DNA from: Glaciecola punicea ACAM 611
GTDB lineage: Bacteria; Pseudomonadota; Gammaproteobacteria; Enterobacterales; Alteromonadaceae
Length of the DNA stretch: 64,000 bases
Assembly (NCBI RefSeq): GCF_000252165.1
Contig: NZ_BAET01000014.1
Location: 124,001 to 188,000, forward strand
Direction: 5' to 3'
Position numbers and translations under genes: made by a program. The notes beneath the pieces were generated by a model. It was not told the origin of the DNA. It saw only the letters and a program-made list of their open reading frames with translations, and made no database searches. Positions within the stretch are counted from its first letter, which is position 1. Every line of letters begins with the position of its first letter. Positions 63,217 through 64,000 of the stretch are shown here, in pieces.

Positions 63217-64000
63217 ATGACAGGGAAAAAGCTACCACAAACAGCAGAAAAAAACTCTGTGGCCAAGGCGTTAACGCGTTCTAATAAGTTGATGAGCGTT
63301 ACACAAAGTATTTTGCAAAAGGCAAGGGCGGCTAAAGAATTGACAGTGCCTAAAGATGATAGCTGGATTGATCGACTTTATGTTTGGGCGGATGAAAATG
63401 GTATTCCAGATCTGCAATGGGATGAAGAAATAGAGGAATACATAGGGTTACCTAGAGATAAGGTCAAACTGCTCAAGCTGACTGGTCTCCTTCTTTCTGA
63501 CTGCGATTCCACCGAGTTGCCGCCAGAGATTGGGCAGTTAAGCAATCTAACTACACTTCATCTTCATCTCAACTACCTCACCGGGTTGCCGCCAGAGATT
63601 GGGCAGTTAAGCAATCTGACAAAGCTTACGCTTTTTGTACATAATTTCACCGAGTTGCCGCCAGAGATATGGTCATTGAGTAAACTGACAAACCTTGTCC
63701 TTTCTGGAAATCAACTCACTGAGTTGCCGCCAGAGATTAGGCATTTGAGTAACTTGACAAACCTTGACCTTATGGAGAACCAACTCATCAAGTTGCCGCC
63801 AGAGATTGGGCAGTTAAGCAATCTGACAGACCTTAATCTTAGTTTTAACCAACTCACCGAATTGCCGCGAGAGATTGGGCGTTTAAGCAATTTGACAGAC
63901 CTTGATATTGGGGGTAACCAACTCACCAAGTTGCCGGCAGAGATTGGAAAGTTGAGCAATCTGATATACTTTGCTCTTAATGACAATCCACTCACCGAGT
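63217..64000 (+). CDS. Leucine-rich-repeat protein, 5' part
   Basis: The frame opens at ATG 63217, with GGAAGAG just upstream, and runs off the end (261 residues seen). Residues 1-85 are a non-repeat head with basic and acidic helices (QSILQKARAAKELTVP and WDEEIEEYIGLPRDKVKLLK). From about residue 97 there are seven 23-residue LRRs of the form LTELPPEIGQLSNLT.L.L..N. Such repeats form a horseshoe for protein binding. Without the end, I cannot say whether a Roc/COR GTPase, kinase or effector domain follows. The repeats are also near-identical as 69-bp DNA units. Confidence 0.82.
   Translation, partial: MTGKKLPQTAEKNSVAKALTRSNKLMSVTQSILQKARAAKELTVPKDDSWIDRLYVWADENGIPDLQWDEEIEEYIGLPRDKVKLLKLTGLLLSDCDSTELPPEIGQLSNLTTLHLHLNYLTGLPPEIGQLSNLTKLTLFVHNFTELPPEIWSLSKLTNLVLSGNQLTELPPEIRHLSNLTNLDLMENQLIKLPPEIGQLSNLTDLNLSFNQLTELPREIGRLSNLTDLDIGGNQLTKLPAEIGKLSNLIYFALNDNPLTE

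Noticed and set aside
1-64000. CRISPR arrays and cas genes
   Set aside because: No regularly spaced direct repeats of the right length and no Cas-like proteins. The TnpB fragment is only a zinc-ribbon tail; the Sel1 and LRR repeats are coding.

Overview
The window looks like a chromosome segment of a marine gammaproteobacterium of the Alteromonadales type (Glaciecola, Paraglaciecola or Alteromonas-like). This is an inference from protein resemblance and gene content: cus-type metal efflux, a class II DAHP synthase, a second cbb3-type oxidase, PutA, and AT-leaning intergenic DNA. I could run no search, so the taxon is not proven.

Layout. 0-10.6 kb: the end of a nitroreductase, a secreted DUF305/LVIVD protein, a DsbA-family oxidoreductase, then a copper/silver efflux operon (small Cys/His/Met-rich protein, TolC-like, CusB-like adaptor with a CusF-like tail, CusA). 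10.6-18.4 kb: the two subunits of a 3-oxoacid CoA-transferase, a second RND pump with its adaptor, and asnS. 18.4-30.2 kb: a run of housekeeping genes with unusual decay. bioA has serine where the PLP lysine should be, a tyrosine-phosphatase gene is truncated, and btuC and btuD are separated by an inverted glpK plus a broken glpD. Class II DAHP synthase, an Atm1-type ABC exporter and a DUF418 protein follow. 30.2-33.4 kb: a C-terminal scrap of nhaD, a START-domain protein and a patatin-like lipase.

33.4-46.1 kb: a tightly packed respiratory cluster. It holds hflK (apparently starting at ATT) and hflC, two tandem Crp/Fnr-type regulators, a CcoS-CcoN fusion, CcoO, a mono-heme CcoP and a CcoI-type copper ATPase, then a ZIP transporter, an MFS carrier and an NAD(P)-binding protein. 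An FNR-like box lies ahead of hflK, and a perfect 28-bp palindrome lies ahead of ccoN. Membrane-quality-control, redox/oxygen-type regulators, oxidase and copper loading thus appear to form one module.

46.3-53.5 kb: a small membrane protein, a PutA without the ribbon-helix-helix domain, two damaged IS6-like elements flanking ppnP, and a tRNA-Val gene. Just upstream of that tRNA lies a 46-bp copy of its 3' half, and just downstream lie five 11-bp-phased GTCCCAC-like repeats. This is what an integrase attachment site can look like.

53.6-64 kb: accessory DNA, probably island-like. It holds an IS6-like relic, a MerR-controlled metal operon cut off inside its CzcD-type transporter by TnpB debris, a 1.4-kb segment bounded by 30-bp perfect inverted repeats, two sets of IS91-like relics, small secreted proteins, a nine-repeat Sel1-like protein, a truncated orphan gene and a leucine-rich-repeat protein that runs off the end. 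The most unusual items are the bioA lysine loss, the ATT start, the oxidase module, the tRNA/attachment structure and the 30-bp inverted repeats. I did not recognise a complete new defence or mobile system.
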